Shown one piece after another: positions 31,361-42,228 of a stretch of 64,000 nt of DNA (the stretch's first letter is position 1; every line of letters starts with the position of its first letter). A model generated the notes under the pieces. That model was not told the DNA's origin, ran no database searches, and was given only the letters and a program-made list of their open reading frames with translations. Both the position numbers and the translations under genes were made by a program. This DNA comes from an uncultured Oscillospiraceae bacterium (GTDB lineage Bacteria; Bacillota; Clostridia; Oscillospirales; Oscillospiraceae), in the NCBI GenBank assembly GCA_902478785.1, contig CABSMJ010000003.1, positions 1-64,000 on the forward strand, in the 5' to 3' direction.

Positions 31361-32773
31361 ATGAAGCGTTTTCTGACCACATTGGTTACCGTCCTGGTGC
31401 TGACCGCAGCCCTGGCCGTAACCGCCTCTGCGTCTACCTATGACGCCGCGGCAGAGGACTTGTCCAAGATTGGCATGTTCCGTGGCACAGAGCAGGGATT
31501 TGAACTGGATCGCGCTCCCACCCGTTCCGAGGCCGCCATTATGCTGGTACGGCTCTATGGAGCAGAAGAGAAAGCAGCAGAGGACTATGCTGCCGGAACC
31601 ATCTCCCACCCCTTTACTGATGTCAGCGACTCCGTAGCACCCTATGTGGCGTGGCTGTACACCAACGGCATCACCAAGGGCACCACGGAGACCACCTTTA
31701 CCTCCCGGGCCAGCTGCGGTGCACAGCAGTATGTGGTCTTTTTGCTGCGGGCCCTGGGCTATCAGGACGGCAAGGATTTCGAGTATGCTGACGCCCTGAA
31801 CTTTGCCATGACCAAGGGTCTCTTTGAGACCTCCATGCTGGGCGGCACCTTCCTGCGCGACGACCTGGCCGCCGTTACCTATCAGGCTCTGGGCACCGAC
31901 CTCAAGGACGGCAGCACCTATCTGCTGGACAGCCTGGTGGACAGCGGCGCTGTGGATGCCCAGGCTGCCAAGCCCATCACGGAGAAGATCGAGACCTATC
32001 GCGCCCTGATGAAGGCCTCTTCCGCCACCATGAGCGGCAATGTGGACGCCGATTTTGACATGACCATGAAGCTGAATATGGCCATGGACGCCACCGAGTC
32101 CGGCACCACCTCCAGCGACTCCATGCAGATGGATCTCACCGGCAAAGGCCAGATCCAGATGATCCTTTCCGGTGAGCAGCCCCAGCTGGCTCTCTCCATG
32201 GAAATGTCCACTATGGGTGAGACCATGGTGATGAAGGAGTGGCTGAAGGACGGCTGGATCTACATGGAAAGCGATGGCAGCTCCTATAAGTACAAGCTGG
32301 ACGGCATGGACGAGTTCCTGGCCTCCTATCAGCAGCTTCTGGACATGAGCACCCAGATGAGCGGCGCCATGCTGCCTATGGTGGACACCATCACCGCCAA
32401 GACCTCCGGCTCCAATACCGTCTATACCCTGACCATGAATGACGCCATGGCCGGTATGGTCAATGACCTGCTGGGCACTCTGACGAACGTTCTGCCTGAG
32501 GAGCAGATGGCTGGTTTGGACCTCGCTCTGAATCTGAAGGACTGCTCCTATGTCTATACCGTAACCAACGGTCAGCTGAAGGACTGCAAGGCCTCTATGG
32601 ACATGGATATGACCATGAACATTGACGCCGGCGAAGGCACCTCTGCCAGCCTGAAGATGAACTGCACCGCGGATGTGGCGCTGACCATCAACGCCACCGG
32701 CGACAGTGTAAAGATCACCTATCCTGATTTCTCCAAGTTTGAAGAGGTGGATATGACCGCCACTCAGGGCTGA
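31361..32773 (+). CDS. Secreted protein with SLH-like repeats
   Basis: A 470-residue exported protein: signal peptide 1-25 ending ASAS, then three S-layer-homology-like repeats (about 29-70, 78-130 with HPFTDVSDSVAPYVAWLY, and 135-180), which usually anchor proteins to cell-wall polymers. Residues about 215-465 are a Met/Thr-rich, probably beta-rich domain (MKLNMAMDATES, LSMEMSTMGETMVMK, DYTLTM-like strands) that resembles LolA/DUF6612-type lipoprotein folds; that assignment is a guess. Monocistronic with its own promoter and terminator. Surface location is likely, the ligand unknown. Confidence 0.82.
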   Translation: MKRFLTTLVTVLVLTAALAVTASASTYDAAAEDLSKIGMFRGTEQGFELDRAPTRSEAAIMLVRLYGAEEKAAEDYAAGTISHPFTDVSDSVAPYVAWLYTNGITKGTTETTFTSRASCGAQQYVVFLLRALGYQDGKDFEYADALNFAMTKGLFETSMLGGTFLRDDLAAVTYQALGTDLKDGSTYLLDSLVDSGAVDAQAAKPITEKIETYRALMKASSATMSGNVDADFDMTMKLNMAMDATESGTTSSDSMQMDLTGKGQIQMILSGEQPQLALSMEMSTMGETMVMKEWLKDGWIYMESDGSSYKYKLDGMDEFLASYQQLLDMSTQMSGAMLPMVDTITAKTSGSNTVYTLTMNDAMAGMVNDLLGTLTNVLPEEQMAGLDLALNLKDCSYVYTVTNGQLKDCKASMDMDMTMNIDAGEGTSASLKMNCTADVALTINATGDSVKITYPDFSKFEEVDMTATQG

Positions 32774-32791
32774 TTGTTCCATTTTATAAAG

Positions 32792-32821
32792 CAGAAGGGA
32801 CCGCAATTGCGGTCCCTTCTG
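32792..32821 (+). terminator. Terminator of the SLH-type gene
   Basis: A 30-bp perfect palindrome with 15-bp arms (CAGAAGGGACCGCAA and its complement), 19 bp past the stop codon; only a weak TTTC tail follows. Confidence 0.7.
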
Positions 32822-32835
32822 TTTCATACACTGAG

Positions 32836-32876
32836 AAAACGCCGTCTCTGCTTCGTGCAAGCAGGAACGGCGTTTT
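32836..32876. terminator. Bidirectional hairpin
   Basis: Outer stem AAAACGCCGT / ACGGCGTTTT with an inner CTGCTT/AAGCAG stem and T-runs in both directions. It separates the SLH-type gene from the convergent hinT region. Confidence 0.75.
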
Positions 32877-32893
32877 TTCATGATTGATGCAAT

Positions 32894-32967
32894 TTAGCCC
32901 GGAGGCCAGGTCAGACATCGCCGCTGAGCACGTGGAAGTGCAGGTGGTGCACGCTCTGCCCCGCCTG
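32894..32967 (-). pseudogene. Truncated duplicate of the hinT 3' end
   Basis: These 74 bp repeat, with a few differences and one indel, the last 75 bp of hinT (33124-33198), including its stop codon. The fragment still spells QAGQSVHHLHFHVLSG before the indel brings in an early stop. There is no start or upstream part, so it is a relic of a partial tandem duplication. Confidence 0.85.
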
Positions 32968-33019
32968 CTCTGCCCCATCGGGCTCCCACCCGCCGGGGTC
33001 CCCTTCCATTTCATCTGCT

Positions 33020-33118
33020 CGGGGCGAGTGAATCGCCCCTGCGCCAAGGTTTTTGCCTGAGGCAAAAACGCTTGTACGGGGCTCCGCCCCGGGCCCGCTC
33101 TGCGGGCCTTCGGCGATC
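33020..33118. repeat. Array of small GC-rich hairpins between the hinT copies
   Basis: Four consecutive stem-loops: GGGGCGAGTGAATCGCCCC (33020-33038), GTTTTTGCC/GGCAAAAAC, CGGGGCTCCGCCCCG and GGCCCGCTCTGCGGGCC. The first resembles the interspersed GGGGCGATTC-type repeats common in Clostridia intergenic DNA; that resemblance is from memory. Confidence 0.55.
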
Positions 33119-33123
33119 AGGCC

Positions 33124-33462
33124 TTAGCCCGGAGGCCAGGTCATGTCACGGCCGCTGAGCACGTGGAAGTGCAGGTGGTGCACGCTCTGCCCCGCCTGGT
33201 CGCCGATGTTGGAGACCACGCGGTAGCTCTCCATCCCCTTCTCCTTGGCCAGCTTGGCAATGACCTCAAAGATATGGGCCACCACCGCGCTGTTCTCTCC
33301 ACTGATCTGGGAGACAGACTGGATATGCTCCTTGGGGATCACCAGGAAATGAGTGGGCGCCTGGGGATCGATGTCGTTGAAGGCAAAGCAGGTGTCGTCC
33401 TCATATACCTTGCTGCTGGGGATCTCCCCGGCAATGATCTTGCAAAACAGACAATCAGACAT
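33124..33462 (-). CDS. hinT: HIT-family purine nucleoside phosphoramidase-like protein
   Basis: A 112-residue HIT protein. The N-terminal zinc-type CLFCKI motif, the PTHFLVIPKEHI segment and the C-terminal histidine triad HHLHFHVL define the family, which hydrolyses nucleoside phosphoramidates and adenylates. ATG 33462 is supported by AAAGGAGG; an in-frame ATG at 33483 is upstream of the ribosome site. Its last 75 bp are duplicated downstream (32894-32967). Confidence 0.95.
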   Translation of the reverse strand: MSDCLFCKIIAGEIPSSKVYEDDTCFAFNDIDPQAPTHFLVIPKEHIQSVSQISGENSAVVAHIFEVIAKLAKEKGMESYRVVSNIGDQAGQSVHHLHFHVLSGRDMTWPPG

Positions 33463-33558
33463 TGGTTTCCCTCCTTTTTTCATTTTTAGATGAACTGATT
33501 ATACACCGAATCCTATCGGTAGTCCAGCCCCTCCCAAGTCCGATGCGGAGTTCTCCGC

Positions 33559-34101
33559 CTATGCTTCCCGGGGATTCTCCAGACCCAACACCTCATAGTA
33601 CTCGTCGGAAAAGGTCAGCACAGATGGATCAAAGGCTTTTTGCAAAACCTTCACCCGCTCATAGGGCTCCCGGGGGCCAAGCGAAAATGCCTCCTCAATG
33701 GCGCACAGCGCCTGTCTCTGGGCCTCATAGTACTCCGGCAGCTCACCTTTTGCCTCGCAGGCCCGATCCTCCCGCAAAAGGTCTTCAATCTGTTCCCGGG
33801 AAAACCAGGCGATCTGCTCCAAGGCACTGGCACCACGGCAGTAGAGCAAAAAGGAGAGAAACTCCCGAAAATCGCCGGCCACCGGCAAAACGAAAGTGCC
33901 CTCCTCCCCCATTTCGGGGCTCACGCAATACACCGCTTCATCCCCGGGCAGAAGAATGAAATGGATGCCGTTGCACCAGCCGATGATCTCCGCTCCCTCC
34001 GGGGTGCAGAAATAGGGCTCCTGGTCCTGGGGCTCCAACTGGATGGCGGAGAAATCGATTTGCAGCGCTGCAAATTTTCTCCAGTCTTCTCTGGAAGCCA
34101 T
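33559..34101 (-). CDS. Uncharacterised soluble protein
   Basis: A 180-residue acidic protein with EGAEIIGWCNGIHFILLPGD and EMGEEGTFVLPVAGDFREFL followed by a helical SALEQIAWFSREQIEDLLRE region. The layout faintly recalls SMI1/KNR4 (SUKH) proteins, but no diagnostic motif is clear. No signal peptide. It lies between alaS and hinT on the same strand, separated from alaS by a terminator. Function unknown. Confidence 0.7.
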   Translation of the reverse strand: MASREDWRKFAALQIDFSAIQLEPQDQEPYFCTPEGAEIIGWCNGIHFILLPGDEAVYCVSPEMGEEGTFVLPVAGDFREFLSFLLYCRGASALEQIAWFSREQIEDLLREDRACEAKGELPEYYEAQRQALCAIEEAFSLGPREPYERVKVLQKAFDPSVLTFSDEYYEVLGLENPREA

Positions 34102-34126
34102 TGGTTCCTCTCCCTTCCTTTTATAG

Positions 34127-34158
34127 GATTCCCGCCGGGCATAAGCCCGGCGGGAATC
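34127..34158 (-). terminator. Terminator of alaS
   Basis: A perfect 14-bp stem GATTCCCGCCGGGC / GCCCGGCGGGAATC with a 4-nt loop; on the minus strand it is followed by CTATAAAA, on the plus strand by CTCTTTT. It sits between alaS and the next gene, and the T-run is better on the plus strand. Confidence 0.7.
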
Positions 34159-34192
34159 TCTTTTACACGGTGGTGTTCTCTATGAAACCCGC

Positions 34193-36838
<2,646 letters not shown>

Positions 36839-36900
36839 ATGGTTCTCCTCCTAAAAATAAATTTCCTACTCTTTTGTTTTGCCGCCAGGCGGCGGAAATG

Positions 36901-37131
36901 AAAAAGCCTCCGCCCCGGTTAGGGGCGAAGGCTCTGCTTCACGGTACCACCCTAATTATTCCCTTTGCAGGGACATCTTAGCCATCGGGTAACGGGGATG
37001 AACCGTTCCGCTCGTCGCGGAGCGCTCGGGAGTGGCTGCCGTCCGCCGGGACCAAGGGGCTCGCACCGCTTCCCCTCTCGCTTTGGTCCGGACCTGGAAC
37101 GGCTGGTTCCGTCGCAGCGTCTGTCTGATTA
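36901..37131 (-). promoter_or_regulatory. T-box riboswitch of alaS
   Basis: The minus-strand leader has the canonical T-box AGGGTGGTACCGTG (36940-36953), followed by a GC-rich terminator hairpin (36904-36933, then TTTTTC), and upstream a long stem I with AGAGGGGAAGCGGTGCGAGCC. Uncharged tRNA-Ala should pair with the leader and prevent termination. A GCT in GAGCGCT (near 37021) is a candidate specifier codon; this was not verified by folding. Confidence 0.92.
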
Positions 37132-37138
37132 CTGACTT

Positions 37139-37166
37139 ATTTTAGCACAATTCTTCCCGTTGTCAA
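37139..37166 (-). promoter_or_regulatory. Promoter of the alaS T-box transcript
   Basis: Minus-strand perfect TTGACA (37161-37166), 16-bp spacer, TAAAAT (37139-37144), with start predicted at the T-box 5' end. Confidence 0.78.
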
Positions 37167-37174
37167 CGGTTTTC

Positions 37175-37954
37175 TCACTGGATATGGGCGCCGAAAAAGC
37201 TCAGAAGCCGCAAAAGGGGCCTCCACAATCCCTCATGATGGGCCAGAAGAAAGGCCTCTACCTCTTCCCTCGTCAGTCCGCTGCCCCACAGCAGCGTGTG
37301 GACAGCATTGGCCTCCTTGCCCACCGCCGTGTCCGCAGAGGCAGCCGCCACACCCACGGCGATCTTCAGGGCGCAGGCGGACACGCCCGCGGCGTACACG
37401 CCCACAGCTGTCACCCCCAGGGCTCCGCCGCCCACGGCCACCACACCCAAGGCCAAAAGGCCAAAGGAGATCATCCCCAGGGAGAAAAGGCCCGCGGAGA
37501 TGAGCCCCAGGCTCACCACGCCCAGGGCAAAATTGCCCACGGCCACGATGCCCACCGCGGTGGTACGGGGCGTCGGGTTGCGCTCCCGTCCAAAGCGGAC
37601 GCACAGCAGCGGCAACCCGAAGAGCCGCAGGCGGCTGGTATAGGCAAACACCGGGCCAAAGCTGCTGCGGTAGCTGCGGCTGAGATCGTCCAGCTTCCTC
37701 TCCAGCCGGACCGTGTCCGTCCGTGAGGGCTCCTGCTGGCTGCTCCCCCGCTCCTCCACGGCGTCCTTCACCAGGTAATCCAGGGTGACATCAAACATTT
37801 CTGACAAGGAAATTAGCTTTACAAGCTCCGGCATTGCTGCGCCGGACTCCCACTTACTGACAGACTGGCGGGTGACCCCCAGCTGATCTGCCAGCTGCTC
37901 CTGGGACAGTCCCCGCTCCCGGCGGAGACGAATGAGCTTTTCTGAAAACATCAT
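37175..37954 (-). CDS. XRE-family regulator with repetitive hydrophobic C-terminal domain
   Basis: A 259-residue protein. Residues 5-60 are a helix-turn-helix (LIRLRRERGLSQEQLADQLG, TRQSVSKWESGAAMPELVKL). After a linker and a basic segment, residues about 125-215 form a run of 8- to 10-residue repeats rich in Gly, Ala, Val and Leu (VAVGNFALGVVSLGLISAG, FSLGMISFGLLALGVVAVGG). It might be a membrane-associated solenoid. The start is ATG 37954 or 37951 with a weak ribosome site. Similar XRE proteins occur in Clostridia, but the role of the repeat domain is unknown to me. Its target genes are not evident. Confidence 0.82.
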   Translation of the reverse strand: MMFSEKLIRLRRERGLSQEQLADQLGVTRQSVSKWESGAAMPELVKLISLSEMFDVTLDYLVKDAVEERGSSQQEPSRTDTVRLERKLDDLSRSYRSSFGPVFAYTSRLRLFGLPLLCVRFGRERNPTPRTTAVGIVAVGNFALGVVSLGLISAGLFSLGMISFGLLALGVVAVGGGALGVTAVGVYAAGVSACALKIAVGVAAASADTAVGKEANAVHTLLWGSGLTREEVEAFLLAHHEGLWRPLLRLLSFFGAHIQ

Positions 37955-38125
37955 AGGGAAACGACTCTCTTTCTCTTGGGATGCTTCGATGATAGGCCGT
38001 GGACCTGAAAAAGGCAAGAACGCAGCGGGTGGAACTTTGTCAACCTCAGGTTGCCCCCGGAATTCAGGTGGAATTTTCCCTGCCGGAGGGCGTATTTCTG
38101 CCCTTTTTTCGGGGCTTGGACAAAA

Positions 38126-38165
38126 AACAGCCCGGAAAGGGGTCCTCCCCTTCCGGGTCGTTTTG
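38126..38165 (-). terminator. Terminator of the FAD-dependent protein gene
   Basis: Stem CCCGGAA...TTCCGGG with an inner AGGGG/CCCC pairing; on the minus strand it ends in TTTTTTG, 11 bp past the stop codon. Confidence 0.85.
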
Positions 38166-38176
38166 CTTCTGGAAAA

Positions 38177-39574
38177 TTACTCGTCCTGAGCCAATTTGCG
38201 GCCCATGAGCACACCCATGACCGAGGCCATCATCAGTCCCCGGGTCCAGCCGGAGGAGTCACCCAGGCAGTGAAGCCCATGGACGTTGGTGTTGAAGTCT
38301 GTGTCCATCTTCACCCGGTTGGAGTAGAACTTCAGCTCCGGGGAGTACAGCAGCGTCTCATAGGAGGCAAAGCCAGGCACCACCTGGTCCACCGCCTGAA
38401 TAAAGCCGATGATATTGCACATAGCCCGATAGGGCATGGCGGCAGTGATATCTCCTGCCACGGCGTCCGGCAGCGTGGGCCGGACGTTGGACTGGGCCAG
38501 TTCCTTGTCCCAGGTGCGCTTGCCGTCCAGAATATCGCCGAAGCGCTGGACCAGGATATGGCCTGCGCCCAGCATATTGGTCAGCTCGCCCACCTTCTGG
38601 GCATAGGCAATGGGCTGGTTGAAGGGAACGCTGAAGTTGTGGGAGCAGAGGATGGCCAGATTGGTGTTGTCGGACTTGAGCTCCTTATAGCTGTGGCCGT
38701 TGACCACCGCCAGGTCGTTGTCGTAGTTCTCCTGGCTGACAAAGCCGCCAGGATTCTGGCAGAAGGTGCGGACCTTGTTCTTGAAGGGCTTGGGGTAGCC
38801 CACCAGCTTGGACTCGTACAGTACCCGGTTCACCGTCTCCATGATCTCGTTGCGGACCTCCACCCGGACGCCGATGTCCACGGTGCCGGGCTGGTGGGCG
38901 ATGTTGTGCTCGGCGCAGATGCTCTCCAGCCAGTCCGCGCCCCGGCGGCCGGCGGCCACGATGGTGTGCTTGGCGCGGATCTCCATCTCCTGATGGCGGT
39001 CACTGACGATAACGCCTCGGCAGATGTCCCCCTCCAGGATGATGTTGTGACACTCATAGCCAAAGAGGATCTCCACCCCGTGGGATTGGAGATAGCGCTC
39101 AATGGCCAGGTACAGGCTCTGGGCCTTCTCCGTGCCCAGGTGCCGGATGGGACAGTCCACCAGCTTCAGTCCCGCCTGAATGGCCCGCTTGCGGATAGCC
39201 TTGACCTCCTCGGTGTTGCCGATGCCCTCCACATGGGTATCAGCGCCGAACTCCAGATAGATCCCATCGGCATAGTGGATGGTCTCCTGGGCCAGATTCT
39301 CTCCGATCAGCGTGGGCAGATCGCCGCCCACCTCATAGCTCAGGGACAGCTTGCCGTCGGAAAAGGCACCGGCACCGGAAAAACCGGTGGTGATATGGCA
39401 GTAGGGCTTGCAGTTCATGCAGCGGCCGGTCTTGTCCTTGGGACAGTGGCGCTTTTCCACGCTCTGTCCCTTCTCCACCATCACAATCTTCTGCCGGCTT
39501 CCCTTTTTCAGCATCTCTAACGCGGTGAAAATCCCGGCGGGGCCCGCCCCGACGATCACAACATCCGTATTCAT
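38177..39574 (-). CDS. Uncharacterised FAD-dependent dehydrogenase-like protein
   Basis: A 465-residue flavoprotein with an N-terminal dinucleotide-binding motif VVIVGAGPAGIFTALEM, a cysteine pair region CPKDKTGRCMNCKPYCHITT near residues 45-62, GFSGAGAFSDGKLSLS, and a C-terminal HCLGDSSGWTRGLMMASVMG typical of this family (COG2509-like). The substrate is unknown. RBS AAGGAAACC precedes the ATG. It sits 23 bp downstream of the U32 peptidase gene on the same strand, so it could be the last gene of the mltG-U32 operon. Confidence 0.88.
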   Translation of the reverse strand: MNTDVVIVGAGPAGIFTALEMLKKGSRQKIVMVEKGQSVEKRHCPKDKTGRCMNCKPYCHITTGFSGAGAFSDGKLSLSYEVGGDLPTLIGENLAQETIHYADGIYLEFGADTHVEGIGNTEEVKAIRKRAIQAGLKLVDCPIRHLGTEKAQSLYLAIERYLQSHGVEILFGYECHNIILEGDICRGVIVSDRHQEMEIRAKHTIVAAGRRGADWLESICAEHNIAHQPGTVDIGVRVEVRNEIMETVNRVLYESKLVGYPKPFKNKVRTFCQNPGGFVSQENYDNDLAVVNGHSYKELKSDNTNLAILCSHNFSVPFNQPIAYAQKVGELTNMLGAGHILVQRFGDILDGKRTWDKELAQSNVRPTLPDAVAGDITAAMPYRAMCNIIGFIQAVDQVVPGFASYETLLYSPELKFYSNRVKMDTDFNTNVHGLHCLGDSSGWTRGLMMASVMGVLMGRKLAQDE

Positions 39575-39597
39575 GGTTTCCTTGCGACCCTTTCTTC

Positions 39598-40836
39598 TTA
39601 TTTTGCAGATAGCTCCACAGCGTGCCGCACAATGGAATAGGCCGGCACCGCTGCGGGCAGACGCATCCGAAACAGCATCTGGGGCGTCCGGGGCTCCTCC
39701 AGAGCCTGCCCCTCCATGTCCTCCATCTCCGGGACCGTCATGGAAAAGGGCTTGGTATCCGGGCCCACGACCTCCACCGTGTCTCCTGCCCGGAACTTGT
39801 TGCGCAGCGACAGCGTGGCCATGCCGTCACTGCTGCACGCCGTGACGATGGCGCAGACCTGCCACTGCCGGATGTACCGGGCGCTCTCACAGTACTGCCC
39901 CGGCTGGCCGTAGTAAAAGCCCGTGGAATAGCGGCGGTGGCTCACGTGCTCCACCTCGTCCCGCCACACCGGGTCCACCGGCCGTCCGGCGGCCACATCG
40001 TCCAGGCAGTGCCGATAGGCGCCGGTGACAATGGCGGCATAGTAGGCGCTCTTGGCCCGGCCCTCGATCTTGAGGCTGCTCAGGCCCGCGTCCATCAGAT
40101 CGTCCAGATGGTCGATCATGCACATATCCCGGGAGTTCATGATATAGGTGCCCTTTTCGTCCTCAAACACCGGGAAATACTCCCCCGGGCGCTTTTCCTC
40201 CATCAGGTAGTACTGATAGCGGCAGGGCTGGGCACAGGTGCCCCGGTTGGAATCCCGGCCGGTCATATAGTTGCTCAGAAGGCACCGGCCGGAATAGCTC
40301 ACGCACATGGCGCCGTGGACAAAGGCCTCGATCTCCAATTCTTCAGGTGTCTTTTCCCGGATGGTCCGGATCTCGGAAAGGCTCAGCTCCCGGGCCAGGA
40401 TCACCCGCTTGGCGCCCAGCTCGTACCAGGCCCGGGCGCTCTCATAGTTGGAGATGCTGGCCTGGGTGGAGATGTGGCGCTCACACCGGGGGGCGTACTT
40501 CCCCGCCAGGGCAAAGCATCCCAGATCCGCCACGATCAGGGCGTCCACCCCCGCCGCCTGGAGCTTTTCCAGGTGGGCAGGCAGGGCGTCCGCCTCATCG
40601 TTGCGGGGCATGGTATTCACCGTACAGTGGACCCGGACGCCGTGGCGGTGGGCATAGTCCACCGCCTGGGGCAGCTCCTCGTCGGTGAAATTGCCGGCAA
40701 AGGACCGCATCCCAAAGCTGGTCCCCGCCAGATACACCGCGTCGGCGCCGTAGAGCACCGCCATGCGCAGCCTCTCCATATCCCCCGCCGGGGCCAGCAG
40801 TTCAGGTTTTTTTCTCTCTTTCATATCAGCCGCCAT
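39598..40836 (-). CDS. Peptidase U32 family protein (TrhP-like)
   Basis: A 412-residue U32 protein with PELLAPAGDMERLRMAV near the start, GADAVYLAG, IVADLGCFAL, the family signature EAFVHGAMCVSYSGRCLLSN, and the cysteine cluster RGTCAQPCRYQY. U32 proteins of this type are now linked to 5-hydroxyuridine formation in tRNA (TrhP). It overlaps mltG by 11 bp (start ATG 40836; ATG 40824 is possible). The mltG-U32 neighbourhood is common in Firmicutes. Confidence 0.9.
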   Translation of the reverse strand: MAADMKERKKPELLAPAGDMERLRMAVLYGADAVYLAGTSFGMRSFAGNFTDEELPQAVDYAHRHGVRVHCTVNTMPRNDEADALPAHLEKLQAAGVDALIVADLGCFALAGKYAPRCERHISTQASISNYESARAWYELGAKRVILARELSLSEIRTIREKTPEELEIEAFVHGAMCVSYSGRCLLSNYMTGRDSNRGTCAQPCRYQYYLMEEKRPGEYFPVFEDEKGTYIMNSRDMCMIDHLDDLMDAGLSSLKIEGRAKSAYYAAIVTGAYRHCLDDVAAGRPVDPVWRDEVEHVSHRRYSTGFYYGQPGQYCESARYIRQWQVCAIVTACSSDGMATLSLRNKFRAGDTVEVVGPDTKPFSMTVPEMEDMEGQALEEPRTPQMLFRMRLPAAVPAYSIVRHAVELSAK

Positions 40837-41998
40837 ATTCCCCGCTGTTCAGGAAGGCATTGTGTTCCTCCAGGGTGGTGGAGAAGTGGTGCTTGCCGTC
40901 CTTGCCCAGGGCGTAGTAATAGTAGTTGGTGGACGCCGGCTCCAACGCTGCCTGCAATGCGGCCAGACCCGGGTTGGCAATGGGCGTGGGAGGCAGACCG
41001 GCGTACTTGTAGAGGTTATAGGGGCTGTCGTACTCCTTGTCCTCGTTGGTCAGGCCGCCGGTGTGGTCCTCCGGCAGGCCGTAGAGGAGCGATGCGTCGA
41101 TGTTGAGCATCCCATAAGTTCCGTGGCTGCCGGTATCAGCCAAACGGTTGTAGATCACCGAGGCAATGTTGGCCTGGTCGGTGCCGTCGGTCTCCTTTTC
41201 GATCAAGGACGCGATGGTGACGATCTCCTGCAGGCTGTGGCCGGAGCTTTCCACCTTGGCCTTCATCTCGTCGTTCATCATTTTGGTCTCGAAATTCTTC
41301 AGCAGACGGGTCAGCGCCGAGGAGGACTGCTCGCCCACATAGAACTCATAGGTGTCCGGGAAGAGGTAGCCCTCCAGCCGGGAGAGACTGCCCAGATTTT
41401 CATTGTCCACAAAGGAGAAATCGAAGGTGGCGTTCTCCGCCGTCTCCGTCAGAGCCTCCTCTGTGCTGACTCCGTTTTTGGCCAGCAGGGAGATGATCTG
41501 CTTCACCGTGTAGCCCTCGGGGATGGTGACGGTGACCGTCTCCGTGGTGGTGCTGGTGGCACCGGTGCTCATGGCGGAGATCAGTGCCCGGTAGTCCATA
41601 TCCGTGTTGAGCTCATAGACGCCCGGCTCGATCTTCTCGCTGGCATGAGAGACAGCGCCAAAGAGCTTGAAGAACCACTTGTACTCCACCAGGCCCTCTT
41701 CCTTCAGCCGGCTGGCCACGGAACTGAAGGTGTCGGTATCCGTCACCTCCAGCACCACGGTCTTGGGCGCCTTGTTGAAGGCGCACAGGTCATTGGCCAG
41801 CAGCCAGCCCACACCTGCCAGGATGGCGGATGCCGCCACTACGCAGATGAGATACAGTGCACGGCCGCCCAGATTTTTTTTCCTCCGTCTGCGCCGGTGA
41901 GAGGAGGGAGCGTTCTCCTCTTTGCCAGAGGACTGGGTGCTGCGGCGCACTTGCTCAGAATCCCAGTTGGTGGTATCGTGTCGTTCAAAATTTGCCAT
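40826..41998 (-). CDS. mltG: Endolytic murein transglycosylase
   Basis: Cleaves nascent peptidoglycan strands and terminates their growth. The 390-residue protein has a basic cytoplasmic tail (HRRRRRKK near 35), one transmembrane helix (about 47-67), a LysM-like region with TIPEGYTVKQIISLLAKNG, and the YceG domain with EGYLFPDTYEF, the catalytic glutamate in IASLIEKET, and LPPTPIANPGLAALQAAL. ATG 41998 starts the two-gene overlap with the U32 gene. Confidence 0.93.
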   Translation of the reverse strand: MANFERHDTTNWDSEQVRRSTQSSGKEENAPSSHRRRRRKKNLGGRALYLICVVAASAILAGVGWLLANDLCAFNKAPKTVVLEVTDTDTFSSVASRLKEEGLVEYKWFFKLFGAVSHASEKIEPGVYELNTDMDYRALISAMSTGATSTTTETVTVTIPEGYTVKQIISLLAKNGVSTEEALTETAENATFDFSFVDNENLGSLSRLEGYLFPDTYEFYVGEQSSSALTRLLKNFETKMMNDEMKAKVESSGHSLQEIVTIASLIEKETDGTDQANIASVIYNRLADTGSHGTYGMLNIDASLLYGLPEDHTGGLTNEDKEYDSPYNLYKYAGLPPTPIANPGLAALQAALEPASTNYYYYALGKDGKHHFSTTLEEHNAFLNSGEYGG

Positions 41999-42228
41999 AA
42001 AAATCCTCCATTCCGCGCTGTGCGCGGCGCAAATAGAAAAGGGATGCCTCCCCCGGCAAATGGGGGATCTTCACCGCCATCACCGGATCCCCTCCAGGGC
42101 AAGGATGGACGGTCATTCAATCCGCGTGGGCTTCACACAGATCTGCGCACCTGGGGCGCTGGTTTCATACTTGCCTTTTGCAGGCCCTGTTAAACTTTTC
42201 CCGGGAAATTTTTTCTCCCTGTAACGCC
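41999..42228. other. Intergenic region between tmk and mltG
   Basis: About 230 bp with no convincing gene. A short inverted repeat CTCCCCCGGCAAATGGGGGA lies near 42047-42066 and a CGGATCCCC/GGATGG stretch near 42082. It presumably holds the mltG promoter, but none with good consensus was found. Confidence 0.4.

Noticed and set aside
32784..33065. 93-codon frame over the hinT relic
   Set aside because: It runs out of frame through the duplicated hinT fragment and two terminators; the relic is non-coding.
33559..34101. SMI1/KNR4 immunity protein
   Set aside because: The resemblance is only a general one; without a toxin gene nearby and without diagnostic residues the gene is left uncharacterised.
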